Shown here: in pieces, positions 53,504-62,237 of the stretch | How the letters are laid out: each line of letters begins with the position of its first letter | Numbering within the stretch: position 1 is the first letter of the stretch | Assembly: GCF_018389385.1 (NCBI RefSeq) | Contig: NZ_CP062698.1 | Span: 437,501-501,500, forward strand | From: Anthocerotibacter panamensis C109 | GTDB taxonomy: Bacteria; Cyanobacteriota; Cyanobacteriia; Gloeobacterales; Anthocerotibacteraceae | DNA length: 64,000 nt | Reading direction: 5' to 3' | Translations under genes and position numbers: made by a program | Notes under the pieces: generated by a model | Told to the model about the DNA's origin: nothing | The model's database searches: none | Seen by the model: the letters and a program-made list of their open reading frames with translations, nothing else

Positions 53504-54427
53504 TCAGGTACGGATAGCTCGCGAACTGCGGAAATTATAGGTAGTATTGCTTGTATCCCGGCGTCTGCGGCGGCGCGGCTGTGTTGGATCTGGATCTTCA
53601 TCCGTAGATTCATTGATTTGTGACGAAGGAGCCGATACGGAACCGGGCGCATCTGCGGGAGCAGGAAACCAAGGATCGACCGGTTCATGGGTCAGGGCTG
53701 GAGCCTCAAACTGTGCTGTGGACGCCGGTAGCCAGTTGTCAACGGGGACGGGTGGAGAAGGCAACTGAACCAGTTCCAGTGCAGGTTCAACAGCGATAGC
53801 TTGACGAATAATCGTACCCCGATAGCGCACCTCCGCGACTTCTGTAGTCATCTCAGGTACCTCAGGAGCTTTGGTCTGAAGAGCATTCCAGGCATTCTGC
53901 AAGTTGGTGAGCAAGCCCCCTGACTTAGGAGTAGAGGCTTTGCCCGGATTGGTGGGAGGTTGATGCTGGGGTGTTGGGTTAGTGGCAGGTAGATTGGCAG
54001 ATTGGAGCGTCTGGAGCGCTGATAGAAGAGCTGTACGGTCCACTATCGAGAGCGAGCGCACCAATTGGTTGACCCGCAGCAAGATGGGTTCGAGGTTGTC
54101 CAGGGACTTGAGCAGCAAGTCAGTAGCTCCCCGGCTAACCGCCCAGCGTTGCTCCACTGGCTGGATCGCCGTGTCGCGCTCCGCCAACAAAACGATGGGA
54201 ACGGTTGGGAACTGCGTGCGCAAACGACCGCAGATATCATAGGGGCTCGCTCCTTGAAGCTTCATATCTAGTAATAGGAGGCCAGGGCGATGGAGCGCGA
54301 GGGTCTGTTCGATGCCTTCGGTATGCGCGGCAGCCAGCACCTCGTATCCCTGAGAGCGCAGTGCCAGCGTAAAAAGACGCCTACTTGCCTGTGAGCTGTC
54401 AATTAAGACTATTTTGCGCGCTTCCAC
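53504..54427 (-). CDS. Receiver-domain protein with long variable C-terminal region
   Basis: 307 residues. The receiver domain (1-125) has KIVLIDSSQASRRLF (Asp10 then Ser), LLLLDMKLQG (Asp54), PIVLLAERD and GATDLLLKSL (Lys107). Residues 130-300 are low-complexity, rich in Pro, Ala and Thr, and end in a basic tail (RRRRRRDTSNTTYNFRSSRAIRT). There is no output domain; the tail may bind a partner or nucleic acid. The neighbouring gene is a paralogue. No kinase is adjacent. Confidence 0.82.
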   Translation of the reverse strand: MEARKIVLIDSSQASRRLFTLALRSQGYEVLAAAHTEGIEQTLALHRPGLLLLDMKLQGASPYDICGRLRTQFPTVPIVLLAERDTAIQPVEQRWAVSRGATDLLLKSLDNLEPILLRVNQLVRSLSIVDRTALLSALQTLQSANLPATNPTPQHQPPTNPGKASTPKSGGLLTNLQNAWNALQTKAPEVPEMTTEVAEVRYRGTIIRQAIAVEPALELVQLPSPPVPVDNWLPASTAQFEAPALTHEPVDPWFPAPADAPGSVSAPSSQINESTDEDPDPTQPRRRRRRDTSNTTYNFRSSRAIRT

Positions 54428-54688
54428 GCCTAAATCTCCCGCAGTTTGGGTATACTCTACAACAGCCTATCCGCTAAGTTGGTTATACCTACTACCAGAG
54501 GTAGCCTAGTGGGATAAACACGGATATCCATTCCCTTGTTTCTTGATCGACAGGTGTACTTACCGTATATTTACGGAAGTATTACTCTGCGAGAACCCCA
54601 GATTTTTTAGCCCCGCACGGGACATTGTGCATTGTCTCTGGCGCTAAAACCCATTAAAGTAGGAATATTGCTAAATGTTGAGGATTCC

Positions 54689-54901
54689 ATGCGCAATCCG
54701 ACGCTTCGGGAAGAACCCCGCTACGAAAAAGCAGCCATCTTACCGACGACTCACCGCGAGAGTATTCTGGAGTGGTTACAGAGTAAGGGCCGGGTTGTAG
54801 CTCGTCAGAGTGTTGAGACATCGCTGCTTGACGACGAGGAAGAAATTGAAGAACTGTTCGACGAAGATGCCGATGATGTCATTGACGTTGACGAGGATTG
54901 A
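54689..54901 (+). CDS. DUF3134 family small acidic protein
   Basis: 70 residues from ATG 54689 with GAGG 5 nt upstream; an in-frame start at 54632 is less likely. MRNPTLREEPRYEKAAILP is the conserved start of DUF3134, followed by ESILEWLQSKGRVVARQSVE. The C-terminus is strongly acidic (LLDDEEEIEELFDEDADDV). Cyanobacteria-specific, function unknown. It lies 72 bp upstream of petH. Confidence 0.85.
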   Translation: MRNPTLREEPRYEKAAILPTTHRESILEWLQSKGRVVARQSVETSLLDDEEEIEELFDEDADDVIDVDED

Positions 54902-54972
54902 GTCTCTGATCGAGACTGGTGTATCCTTGGGAGGCACCAACTTTTTTGCCCTACTGCTTAAGGGAGCATAAT

Positions 54973-55866
54973 ATGGCCCACGCGACTGCCCGAACTGGGG
55001 AAATACCTGTCAATACCTACCGGCCCAATGCCCCTTACAAGGGCAAGGCAGTCTATGTGGAGCGCTTGACGCCTGATGATAGCCCTAACGATGTCCGCCA
55101 TATTGTGCTGGACTTGAAGGGTGGCGATCTGACTTATCTCGAAGGACAGAGTATCGGTATTGTCCCACCGGGCACAGATGCTAAGGGCAAGCCCCACAAA
55201 TTGCGCCTGTATTCCATCGCTTCGACCCGCACGGGCGATGATGGCGGTGATGGCACGGTCGCCCTCTGCGTAAAGCGGGTGGTCTATATCCATCCTGAGA
55301 CGAAAGAAGAAGTGCGCGGCGTGGCTTCCAACTTCTTGTGCGACCTCCAACCTGAAGATGACGTTCTCATCACCGGGCCGGTGGGCAAGAACTTCTTGTT
55401 GCCAGAAGACCCCACCGCCAATCTGGTGTTGATTGCCACAGGTACGGGCATCGCTCCGTTCCGGGCCTTCCTCAAGCACATCTATGAGGAGCTTCCGGTT
55501 CCTTGGCAGGGTAAAGTCTGGTTATTTTTTGGGGTCCAGACTTCAGTGGATGTCCTTTACAAGGACATGTACGAAAAGTTTGAAGCGTCTCAACCTAACT
55601 TCACACTATCCCTAGCCATCTCTCGGGAGCAAAAGAATGTGAAGGGAGAAAAAATGTACGTTCAAAACCGCATCGCCGAGCACACCGAGGAGCTTTGGTC
55701 CTGGCTCGAAGCGGGGAACACCTACACCTACATCTGCGGTCTGCGTGGTATGGAGAACGGTATTGATGCCGCCTTCTCTGAGGTAGCCACTGCTCGGGGC
55801 CAAGACTGGTCTAAAGTTCAATACGACCTGAAGCAAGCCGGTTTCTGGCACGTAGAAACATACTAA
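54973..55866 (+). CDS. petH: Ferredoxin-NADP+ reductase without CpcD-like domain
   Basis: 297 residues from ATG 54973 with GGAG 7 nt upstream. FAD motif RLYS (78-81), NADP motif ATGTGIAPFRAF (155-166) and the C-terminal WHVETY with its terminal Tyr are as in other FNRs. Most cyanobacterial petH genes encode a longer form with an N-terminal CpcD-like phycobilisome-binding domain and make a short form from an internal start; here only the short two-domain form is encoded, with a 20-residue N-terminal arm. It gives NADPH from photosystem I. Confidence 0.95.
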   Translation: MAHATARTGEIPVNTYRPNAPYKGKAVYVERLTPDDSPNDVRHIVLDLKGGDLTYLEGQSIGIVPPGTDAKGKPHKLRLYSIASTRTGDDGGDGTVALCVKRVVYIHPETKEEVRGVASNFLCDLQPEDDVLITGPVGKNFLLPEDPTANLVLIATGTGIAPFRAFLKHIYEELPVPWQGKVWLFFGVQTSVDVLYKDMYEKFEASQPNFTLSLAISREQKNVKGEKMYVQNRIAEHTEELWSWLEAGNTYTYICGLRGMENGIDAAFSEVATARGQDWSKVQYDLKQAGFWHVETY

Positions 55867-55944
55867 ATCGAGGCTGGTTTGCTGAAGCAGGGAGCATGTG
55901 TGCTTCCTGCTTCGTCTATAAGGATAGGTAGTGGAGAGAAGCGT

Positions 55945-56337
55945 GTGGCAAATAAGCGTAGTGCGCTGCTGCGGAGCATACTTGTTCTTGGCTTAGTTGG
56001 AGGGGCGACGATGGCAGTATCTGGGAGTCCAGCTACAGGCATTCAGGTTGAGGTCCGTCGGGGGCCGATTTCTCCGGTGACGCGGGTGGGGGTGGACAAC
56101 ACCGCTCCCATGCCCGAAGCGAGAGTGCGGGTCGTGAATCAGACGCGTAAGGAGGTAGCCCAAGCGGTGACGGATGCTCAGGGGCGCTCCACTGTCCGCC
56201 TCGCGCCAGGAACCTACGAGGTCATGGTCATGAATTGCGCGGGTATTCGTGTGGGTGCGTCGGAGCCCGTAGAGGCTACAGTCACAGCCGATGCTATGAC
56301 CCCGGTGCGTATTGAATGTGACACGGGTATTCGTTAG
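55945..56337 (+). CDS. Exported Cna-B-like (SpaA/carboxypeptidase-regulatory type) small protein
   Basis: 130 residues from GTG 55945 with GGAGAG 6 nt upstream. A signal peptide (KRSALLRSILVLGLVGGATMAVSG) is followed by a beta-sandwich of the carboxypeptidase regulatory-like/Cna-B type: MPEARVRVVNQTRKEVAQAVTDAQGRSTVRLAPGTYEVMVMNCAGIRVG. Such domains bind ligands or add to surface proteins. There are two Cys residues near the end (NCAG, ECDT) that may form a disulfide. It follows petH by 78 bp. Confidence 0.7.
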   Translation: MANKRSALLRSILVLGLVGGATMAVSGSPATGIQVEVRRGPISPVTRVGVDNTAPMPEARVRVVNQTRKEVAQAVTDAQGRSTVRLAPGTYEVMVMNCAGIRVGASEPVEATVTADAMTPVRIECDTGIR

Positions 56338-56388
56338 ATGGCAGGTATTGTGTCGTGTGGAACCTCATTTTCCAGCGAAACATCCCCA

Positions 56389-57771
56389 CTATTTAGAATG
56401 AATAGACCCTAATTCCAGGGGGTGGTCTATATTCACGGTATAGCCCTGGGCTCGCAACTGATTGGCTAATTGCTCTGCGTTAGCACTGGCCTTAAAGGCT
56501 CCGACCTGTAGACAGGGGGAGCCGGAACAAGTCTTTGAAAAACTGCGCGGGAACTGTTTTTTGATCTGGCGGACCTGTTCCGACGTGGTAGCGACAACGA
56601 GCACTCGGGCCATCGCATGGCTGTCAGAGAGCGTGGGACTGGCAACTGTGCCATTAGCCGTGACCGGAGCGGGGCGTGACGCAGCCGGGACTATAGTGGT
56701 CCGAGGCTTGGCCTCCAGAGGAGGAATGATGGTTTGAGGCTTAGGAGGAGCCGCTGCGGCAGAGACAGTTGGAGGCACAATCTTATTGGGTGCTGGTTTT
56801 TGGAGGGCAGGACGGGCAATGGGTGCAGCTTGAGGACTGCTGGCCTCTTTCTGCTCCTCCGGCTGGACTGGGATATTCTGTTGCGCTTTCTGCTCCTCCG
56901 GCTGGACTGGGATATTCTGTTGCGCGGCAGATGGAGAGAGCCCTGCCAGGGAGTCCAAGGCTGGATCTTCTTGTAGGTGGCTAATTCCTTGCCAGCCCAA
57001 GGGAATCCCTAAAGCGAGAAGCGCGGCCACGGCTCCCCCGATCAGAAGACCCCGAGAGGTAGGAGCAGCGAGATGAGTCCCCTGCTGGCTGTACCACTGG
57101 CGGAATCCTTCTCGCTCTAGGTCGAGGTCAAATTCCAAGCCCTGCAAGGTAAGCTGCAACTGCTCGTCTAGGTCGTCCTGAGTATTCCAGAAAAGCGTTC
57201 TGAGATCGAGGGGGAGCGTGGCTATGAGGACCTGACGCGCTTGCTGGAGCGAAGAGGCGATTTGATTGACCGGCAAATTCCATTGCTGGTCCGCCATCCA
57301 GCTTTTGATTTGCGCGAGGGACCATTGGTAGGCGTCATGGAGGATCACCACGAAGCGCTGCGGCGGGGATAACTGCTGGAGGGCTTGGTCGATGTAGGCG
57401 AGCACCACTGGGTTTGCGGCAGAAACGGTCGTCAACAGTTTTTGATTGCCCCGCAGGACTTGCGTGAGCGTGTCCGCACTGAGGGCTGTCAGCCAGCTTA
57501 AAAATTTATTCTCCTGCACATTTAAGCGGTCAAGGCGACGACGGACCTGGACCCACACGGTTCCGGCCATAACCTGAGATTGTTGACTGGAAGTGACGAT
57601 GGATTCCACCAAGGAGCGGTAGCGGCAGTAGAGACAGAGGAGGTAGCGGCCTTCCTGCGGATTAGCCAGAGCAAAGCCAATCAGTTCTTCGTCGGTGAAT
57701 TCTCGCAATTGAAGCACAAGCCCCGACTGGCAGGCGGGATCACTGGTTTTAGGGAGTTCACCTGGGGACAT
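56389..57771 (-). CDS. Membrane protein joining a sigma-factor-like domain to a SPOR domain
   Basis: 460 residues. Residues about 24-80 (FTDEELIGFALANPQEGRYLLCLYCRYRSLVESIV) resemble sigma-70 region 2, and 125-186 (YIDQALQQLSPPQRFVVILHDAYQW...NQIASSLQQARQVLIATLP) resemble sigma region 4 with an HTH. One membrane helix lies at about 241-260 (GLLIGGAVAALLALGIPLGW). A Pro/Ala-rich stretch follows with a perfect tandem repeat (AQQNIPVQPEEQK at 283-295 and 296-308). The C-terminus (PCLQVGAFKASANAEQLANQLRAQGYTVNID) is a SPOR domain, which binds denuded peptidoglycan at division sites. Topology puts the sigma-like part inside and the SPOR outside. Confidence 0.8.
   Translation of the reverse strand: MSPGELPKTSDPACQSGLVLQLREFTDEELIGFALANPQEGRYLLCLYCRYRSLVESIVTSSQQSQVMAGTVWVQVRRRLDRLNVQENKFLSWLTALSADTLTQVLRGNQKLLTTVSAANPVVLAYIDQALQQLSPPQRFVVILHDAYQWSLAQIKSWMADQQWNLPVNQIASSLQQARQVLIATLPLDLRTLFWNTQDDLDEQLQLTLQGLEFDLDLEREGFRQWYSQQGTHLAAPTSRGLLIGGAVAALLALGIPLGWQGISHLQEDPALDSLAGLSPSAAQQNIPVQPEEQKAQQNIPVQPEEQKEASSPQAAPIARPALQKPAPNKIVPPTVSAAAAPPKPQTIIPPLEAKPRTTIVPAASRPAPVTANGTVASPTLSDSHAMARVLVVATTSEQVRQIKKQFPRSFSKTCSGSPCLQVGAFKASANAEQLANQLRAQGYTVNIDHPLELGSIHSK
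56848..56925. repeat. 39-bp perfect tandem repeat, two copies
   Basis: Two identical 39-bp units, 56848-56886 and 56887-56925, inside the sigma-like/SPOR gene. Each encodes AQQNIPVQPEEQK on the minus strand. Being in frame and a multiple of three, the copy number can vary without breaking the gene. Confidence 0.95.
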
Positions 57772-57897
57772 AGACTACCTTGGTATGCTTCCAGGCCCTC
57801 AGGGCCGGTATGCAGCTTATTTTACCCTTTGGGATACCGGTTTCTCCCGCTTTCCTACAGCGCCACAGGGGAATGGTCGTTTCTTGTGCGAAAAACG

Positions 57898-57924
57898 CAG
57901 AACCCCTGAAAATCAGGGGTTCTG
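57898..57924 (-). terminator. Intrinsic terminator downstream of the porin gene
   Basis: CAGAACCCCTGA (57898-57909) pairs perfectly with TCAGGGGTTCTG (57913-57924) around a 3-nt loop. On the minus strand it is followed by CGTTTTTCG. It lies 22 bp after the porin stop. Confidence 0.85.
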
Positions 57925-57945
57925 TACAGAGGTAGGGTCTATCAC

Positions 57946-59655
57946 CTAGAAGGTGAAGACAGCCCGCAATGTACCCACGGTGATCGTGGGGTTGCCCGAG
58001 ATGTTACCGGGCTGGGTGATGATCTGGATGTCCGGGGTCAGGGTGAGCCGGTCATTGATGGGGAACTTGTAAAATGCCTCGATATCAAACTCCGTACCTG
58101 AAGGAGCAAGGTTGGTTGCTACTCCAGCAACTGAGGCTGTACCGAAGGCGCGGATGGGCTGACCGCCTGCGATCCCCAGAACGCTACCAGGAACGAAAAT
58201 ATCCCCGATGGACGCGCCTACCTGCCAAGTGGTAGAGCCGATGCCGCCATTATTCGCGCGGTAGTCGACGCCTGCACCGCCCGAGAGGACGTAGGACTGG
58301 GCAAAGCCATAGCGCCCGAAGATCCCGAAGCTGGGGGTCACCGCCCATTCTGCGTTGACACCCCCGGCAATGGTCGCCGTCCGGCTGATGCCACCGAACA
58401 GAGGCGCACCCAGCAAGGAACCGCCCGCCAGCACTTCCGTGAAGGAGGCGTACTGGAGTTTCAGCTTGGCGGTACCGCTACGGAATTCAGCTTCCCCGGC
58501 CACGATGTAGTTGTTGGCGTTGGCAAAACCACCGGGAGCAGTGGAGGAACCACCCTGCCCAGAGATATAGATACCCCGAATGCTAAAGTTATCGGAGATC
58601 TCCCAATCCAGACCGCCGCCAGGACCGGTGAAGATAAAGGTGACCAACGGGTTGTTGATGAAGAAGCCGCTGGAGAAGTCAACCTCTTCGTTGTTGGCGA
58701 AGGAGTTGGTGTCGATGAATTCGAAGATATCGATACGCGGGCCGATGAAGATGCGGAAATTATCACCGAACAAGGGTGTGGTGTAGCGGACCTTGTCAAA
58801 GGTGACTGTGGAGAGGCCATTGGTAGGAACAGGTCCTGTGGAAGAACCATCGAAGGCTCCGGCAGGGCCACCCGCATAGAACAAAGTCCCCAAACCGTTG
58901 GCAATCCCGGTGAAGCTATTGCTGATGTCCTGACCGGTGACCCCGCGCAGGCGGATGAGCAATTCGTCAGAGCCGGTAAAGCTGGTGCGTAGGTTTAGGC
59001 TGGTCCGGGCTACGAAAGTCGTGTTGGGACTATTCCCCGGCACCGCAGTAGTACCAAACCGGTCTCCGAAAGCAGGGCTTTGACCAGGAGCAAGGTAGGT
59101 GTCTCCAGAGCTTGTCCCGCCTCCTTGGACGGCAAAGACCACCGAACCATCAAGCTTGGTAGTAGTGGAGAACTGCTGGCTCTCCAGCTCTTTGACTTTG
59201 GCTTCAAGCGCGTCTACACGACCCCGGAGGGTTGCTAGTTCCGCTTTGAACTCTTCTTGGAGCCGTTGCAGAGCAGCCAAGTCGTCCTTAGTCACCTTGT
59301 CGGCGGTACCCGCTGCGATCAGTTCATTAACTTTTTCAAGGCAGGCATTGAGACCGGCAGCAAATTCATAGCGGGTGAGGGCTTTGTTCCCGAGGTAGAC
59401 CTTGGAGGGATAGCCTTCGATGCAACCATAGCGCTCAACGAGAGACTTGAGGGCTTGGAAAGCAAAACTATTGGGGTCTACGTCGGTCAGTTCAGATACC
59501 GAGCTGACTTGGCTGATGGTACTGCTGCCCAACCCCTGGGCATATTGGTCGATAAGGGCAGAGTCAGCGTTTTGTGCCTGCACTGGCACCAACGCAGACA
59601 AAACAGAGAGACTAAGCACACTGGCTAGCCCCTTAAGTACGGAAACTTTTTTCAT
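57946..59655 (-). CDS. Second SLH/OprB-type outer-membrane porin (iron uptake porin family)
   Basis: 569 residues, ATG 59655 behind GAGGAG. A signal peptide (VLKGLASVLSLSVLSALVPVQAQ) is followed by the SLH domain (ISQVSSVSELTDVDPNSFAFQALKSLVERYGCIEGYPSK, ALTRYEFAAGLNACLEKVNE), a coiled coil (FKAELATLRGRVDALEAKVKELESQ) and a barrel of about 400 residues ending in TLRAVFTF. It is a paralogue of the porin at 29820, with the same domain order. Like the other, it should sit in the outer membrane held to the cell wall by the SLH part. Confidence 0.93.
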   Translation of the reverse strand: MKKVSVLKGLASVLSLSVLSALVPVQAQNADSALIDQYAQGLGSSTISQVSSVSELTDVDPNSFAFQALKSLVERYGCIEGYPSKVYLGNKALTRYEFAAGLNACLEKVNELIAAGTADKVTKDDLAALQRLQEEFKAELATLRGRVDALEAKVKELESQQFSTTTKLDGSVVFAVQGGGTSSGDTYLAPGQSPAFGDRFGTTAVPGNSPNTTFVARTSLNLRTSFTGSDELLIRLRGVTGQDISNSFTGIANGLGTLFYAGGPAGAFDGSSTGPVPTNGLSTVTFDKVRYTTPLFGDNFRIFIGPRIDIFEFIDTNSFANNEEVDFSSGFFINNPLVTFIFTGPGGGLDWEISDNFSIRGIYISGQGGSSTAPGGFANANNYIVAGEAEFRSGTAKLKLQYASFTEVLAGGSLLGAPLFGGISRTATIAGGVNAEWAVTPSFGIFGRYGFAQSYVLSGGAGVDYRANNGGIGSTTWQVGASIGDIFVPGSVLGIAGGQPIRAFGTASVAGVATNLAPSGTEFDIEAFYKFPINDRLTLTPDIQIITQPGNISGNPTITVGTLRAVFTF

Positions 59656-59765
59656 GAATCTGACTCCTCACAATAGCTCACGTACCAGTACCGAAAAGTA
59701 AATACTCCTCCGGTAATTTCAAAATAACCGAATTTGGGTCATTTGGGCAATGGGGGTACACACTT

Positions 59766-60641
59766 CTAGGGGAATTTACCGAGGAGCTTGACCTCTTGTT
59801 CCAGATGGATGTTCCACCGGGCTTGGACTTCGCCGTGCATATGCCTCATGAGGAACCAGATATCTTCGGCTTTGGCGCGTTCTCGATTGAGGATGAAATT
59901 GGCATGAAGACAGGCGACCTCAGCGCCACCGATGCGATAGCCCTTGAGTCCAGCATGTTCTAAAAACCAGCCCGCTGCTCGCTCAGCAGGGTTTCTAAAT
60001 ACGCTACCGCAATTGGGAAAACCCTGCGGCTGGGTTTGGTGGCGGTGGCGGTTGTAGGTTTCGACTTGGTGCAAGAGGAGTTGGGCGTCCTGCCCTGCTT
60101 CTAGCTGGAGTTCGACGGCCAAGACAATCCAATCGCGGTCTTGAAAAGTGGAGTGGCGATAGCCGAACTCCAGATCTGCAAGGCTGAGTCTGCGGTGGTT
60201 CCCTAGGCGATCCACTACTTCGACAGCATGCAATACCTGCTGTGTCTCCCAGCCATGGGCTCCTGCATTCATGACCACTGCTCCACCCACAGACCCAGGA
60301 ATACCCACCGCCCACTCCAGACCGTGCCAGCCACGGCGGGCACTCTGCCAGACAAGACTTGCCAAAGATTCTCCTGCCGCTACCCGAATCTGGCCTCCTT
60401 GGCCCCAGCAAATACCCTGGAGTTGGCGTAGGTGGAGAACGAGACCGGAGATGCCTTGGTCACTGATGAGCAGATTGGTGCCAGCCCCAAGCACAGTGAC
60501 GGGGACCGCTTGCTCCTTGGCCCAGGCCAGGGCCTGATGGACTTCGACGAGGTCGCGTGGCTGGCTAAACCACTGGGCTTTACCGCCTACATGATAGGCG
60601 GTGAAGGGGGCGAGGGAGACCTGGGCTCGGGGTGTGAACAT
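59766..60641 (-). CDS. murB: UDP-N-acetylenolpyruvoylglucosamine reductase
   Basis: 291 residues. LAPFTAYHVGGKAQWFSQP, VTVLGAGTNLLISDQGISGLVL and WAVGIPGSVGGAVVMNAGAHG are the FAD-binding blocks of MurB; PNCGSVFRNP carries the catalytic Ser and EHAGLKGYRIGGAEV..HANFILN the substrate-binding His/Glu region. This is the type IIa-like short form. It reduces enolpyruvyl-UDP-GlcNAc to UDP-MurNAc with NADPH. It follows murC with a 6-bp gap in a murC-murB operon. Confidence 0.95.
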   Translation of the reverse strand: MFTPRAQVSLAPFTAYHVGGKAQWFSQPRDLVEVHQALAWAKEQAVPVTVLGAGTNLLISDQGISGLVLHLRQLQGICWGQGGQIRVAAGESLASLVWQSARRGWHGLEWAVGIPGSVGGAVVMNAGAHGWETQQVLHAVEVVDRLGNHRRLSLADLEFGYRHSTFQDRDWIVLAVELQLEAGQDAQLLLHQVETYNRHRHQTQPQGFPNCGSVFRNPAERAAGWFLEHAGLKGYRIGGAEVACLHANFILNRERAKAEDIWFLMRHMHGEVQARWNIHLEQEVKLLGKFP

Positions 60642-60647
60642 GGGAGT

Positions 60648-62030
60648 TCAGGAGTAGACAGGGACCTGGAGCAGGGCGGGGATGACGGTGTTGAGGTCTC
60701 CCGCCCCTAAAAAAAGAGCGATATCCCCAGATTTGAGGGTTGCCGTCAGATGGTCGCGCACCTGAGCAAGATTCGCACAAAACTGTACGCAGGGATGTTC
60801 TTGAGCTACAGCTTCGGCCAGTTGTCTGCCGCTCACCCCGAAGCAATTGGCCTCTCCAGCACTGTAGATCTCCGTCAAGACGACCTCATCAGCCCCCGCA
60901 AAGCAGGTGGCAAATTCTGAGAGTAACGCTTGGGTCCGGCTATAGCGATGGGGCTGGAACACGGCTACTACCCGCCTTTGTGAGAGGCAGGCAGCGGACA
61001 AAGTCGCAGCAATTTCGCTGGGGTGATGCGCGTAGTCATCGATATAGAGCACCCCATTGGACTCTGGGTACTTCTGAAAGCGGCGTTGAGCACCCTGGAA
61101 GCGGCCCAAGCTCGCGCTAATTTCTTCCCAAACTAGCCCCAGATGGCGACCAACAGCAACGGCGGCCAGGGCATTGCTGAGGTTATGCGGGCCAGTCACG
61201 CGGAGTTTGAGCACCCCTAAAACCTGCTCTGCTTCGAGCACTTCGGCTTCGGTATGGTCCCAATGGTAGGCGACTTGGCCTAAGGTATAGCGGGCGTCTG
61301 GGTGGTTTTTGAGGCTATAACCGGTCCAGGGGGTGTCCAGCGCAGTGAGATGGCGAGCTGTGTGCGGGCAGTCAAGACAGAGCACCGCTTCTTTGCTCTG
61401 GCGGACAAACTGAATGAAGGCCCCGACAATGTCTTCTAGGTCGCGGTAGTGGTCTAGGTGGTCCGCCTCAATATTGGTGACGACGGCTATCTGCGGATGA
61501 AAAAGCACCAAGGAGCGGTCCGATTCATCTACTTCAGCTACCAAATGCTCTCCGTCGCCATGGCGGGCATTGCCGCCGAGGGCGGTGACTTCACCCCCAA
61601 TGAGGACCGTAGGATCGAGACCACTGTCGGTCAGCAGACAGGCAATCATGCTGCTGGTGGTCGTCTTGCCGTGGGTGCCGCAGACGCCGATAGCCTTGAG
61701 CCCTTGCGCGAACCCAGCCAGGACTTGAGCGCGGTGTAACAGCGGGATCTGCTCTTGCTGGGCTTTGACGTATTCGGGATTGGTGGGGTTGATAGCGGTG
61801 GAGTAGACGACCCGTTGCGGGGGAGGAGCGTCTAAGTTTTCGGCACAGTGACCATAGTGGATGGTCACCCCCAGTTTACTCAGCCGCTCGGTCTGACTGT
61901 TGGGTCTGAGGTCGGACCCGGAAACCCGTGCTCCCCGTTTAGCTAAAAGATAGGCAAGGGCTGACATCCCAATCCCACCGATGCCAATGAAGTGCCAGGA
62001 TTTGTAGATGGCCCACCCTGGTTGAATCAT
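60648..62030 (-). CDS. murC: UDP-N-acetylmuramate-L-alanine ligase
   Basis: 460 residues from ATG 62030 with GGGAG 5-6 nt upstream; ATG 62057 and a start at 62126 are alternatives. SWHFIGIGGIGMSALAYLLAKRG is the UDP-binding Rossmann start. GTHGKTTTSSMIACLL is the ATP P-loop. VVTNIEADHLDHYRD, GPHNLSNALAAVAVG and IDDYAHHPSEIAATL complete the Mur ligase pattern. It adds the first L-Ala of the peptide stem. murC and murB are often adjacent in cyanobacteria. Confidence 0.96.
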   Translation of the reverse strand: MIQPGWAIYKSWHFIGIGGIGMSALAYLLAKRGARVSGSDLRPNSQTERLSKLGVTIHYGHCAENLDAPPPQRVVYSTAINPTNPEYVKAQQEQIPLLHRAQVLAGFAQGLKAIGVCGTHGKTTTSSMIACLLTDSGLDPTVLIGGEVTALGGNARHGDGEHLVAEVDESDRSLVLFHPQIAVVTNIEADHLDHYRDLEDIVGAFIQFVRQSKEAVLCLDCPHTARHLTALDTPWTGYSLKNHPDARYTLGQVAYHWDHTEAEVLEAEQVLGVLKLRVTGPHNLSNALAAVAVGRHLGLVWEEISASLGRFQGAQRRFQKYPESNGVLYIDDYAHHPSEIAATLSAACLSQRRVVAVFQPHRYSRTQALLSEFATCFAGADEVVLTEIYSAGEANCFGVSGRQLAEAVAQEHPCVQFCANLAQVRDHLTATLKSGDIALFLGAGDLNTVIPALLQVPVYS

Positions 62031-62237
62031 GTCCACTCCCACCACACCGTTACTCATCACCACACCGACAATACCGAATGTACTATACAGTACCCTGTAT
62101 ATGGTGTCGCAACTGCAAAAGGACACAGGTTGTTTGAGCCTTTTTGACTAGCAGCCCAGCGTCCAGAATAGGTACCGGATGCGTCGCCTAAAGCTGCTCG
62201 GTCTAAAATGAGCCTAGAGGCTCGATAGTTCCCAACT

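Noticed and set aside
54563-54576. CCGTA-TATT-TACGG palindrome upstream of the DUF3134/petH genes as an NtcA box
   Set aside because: The spacing does not fit GTA-N8-TAC, and the stem is only 5 bp.
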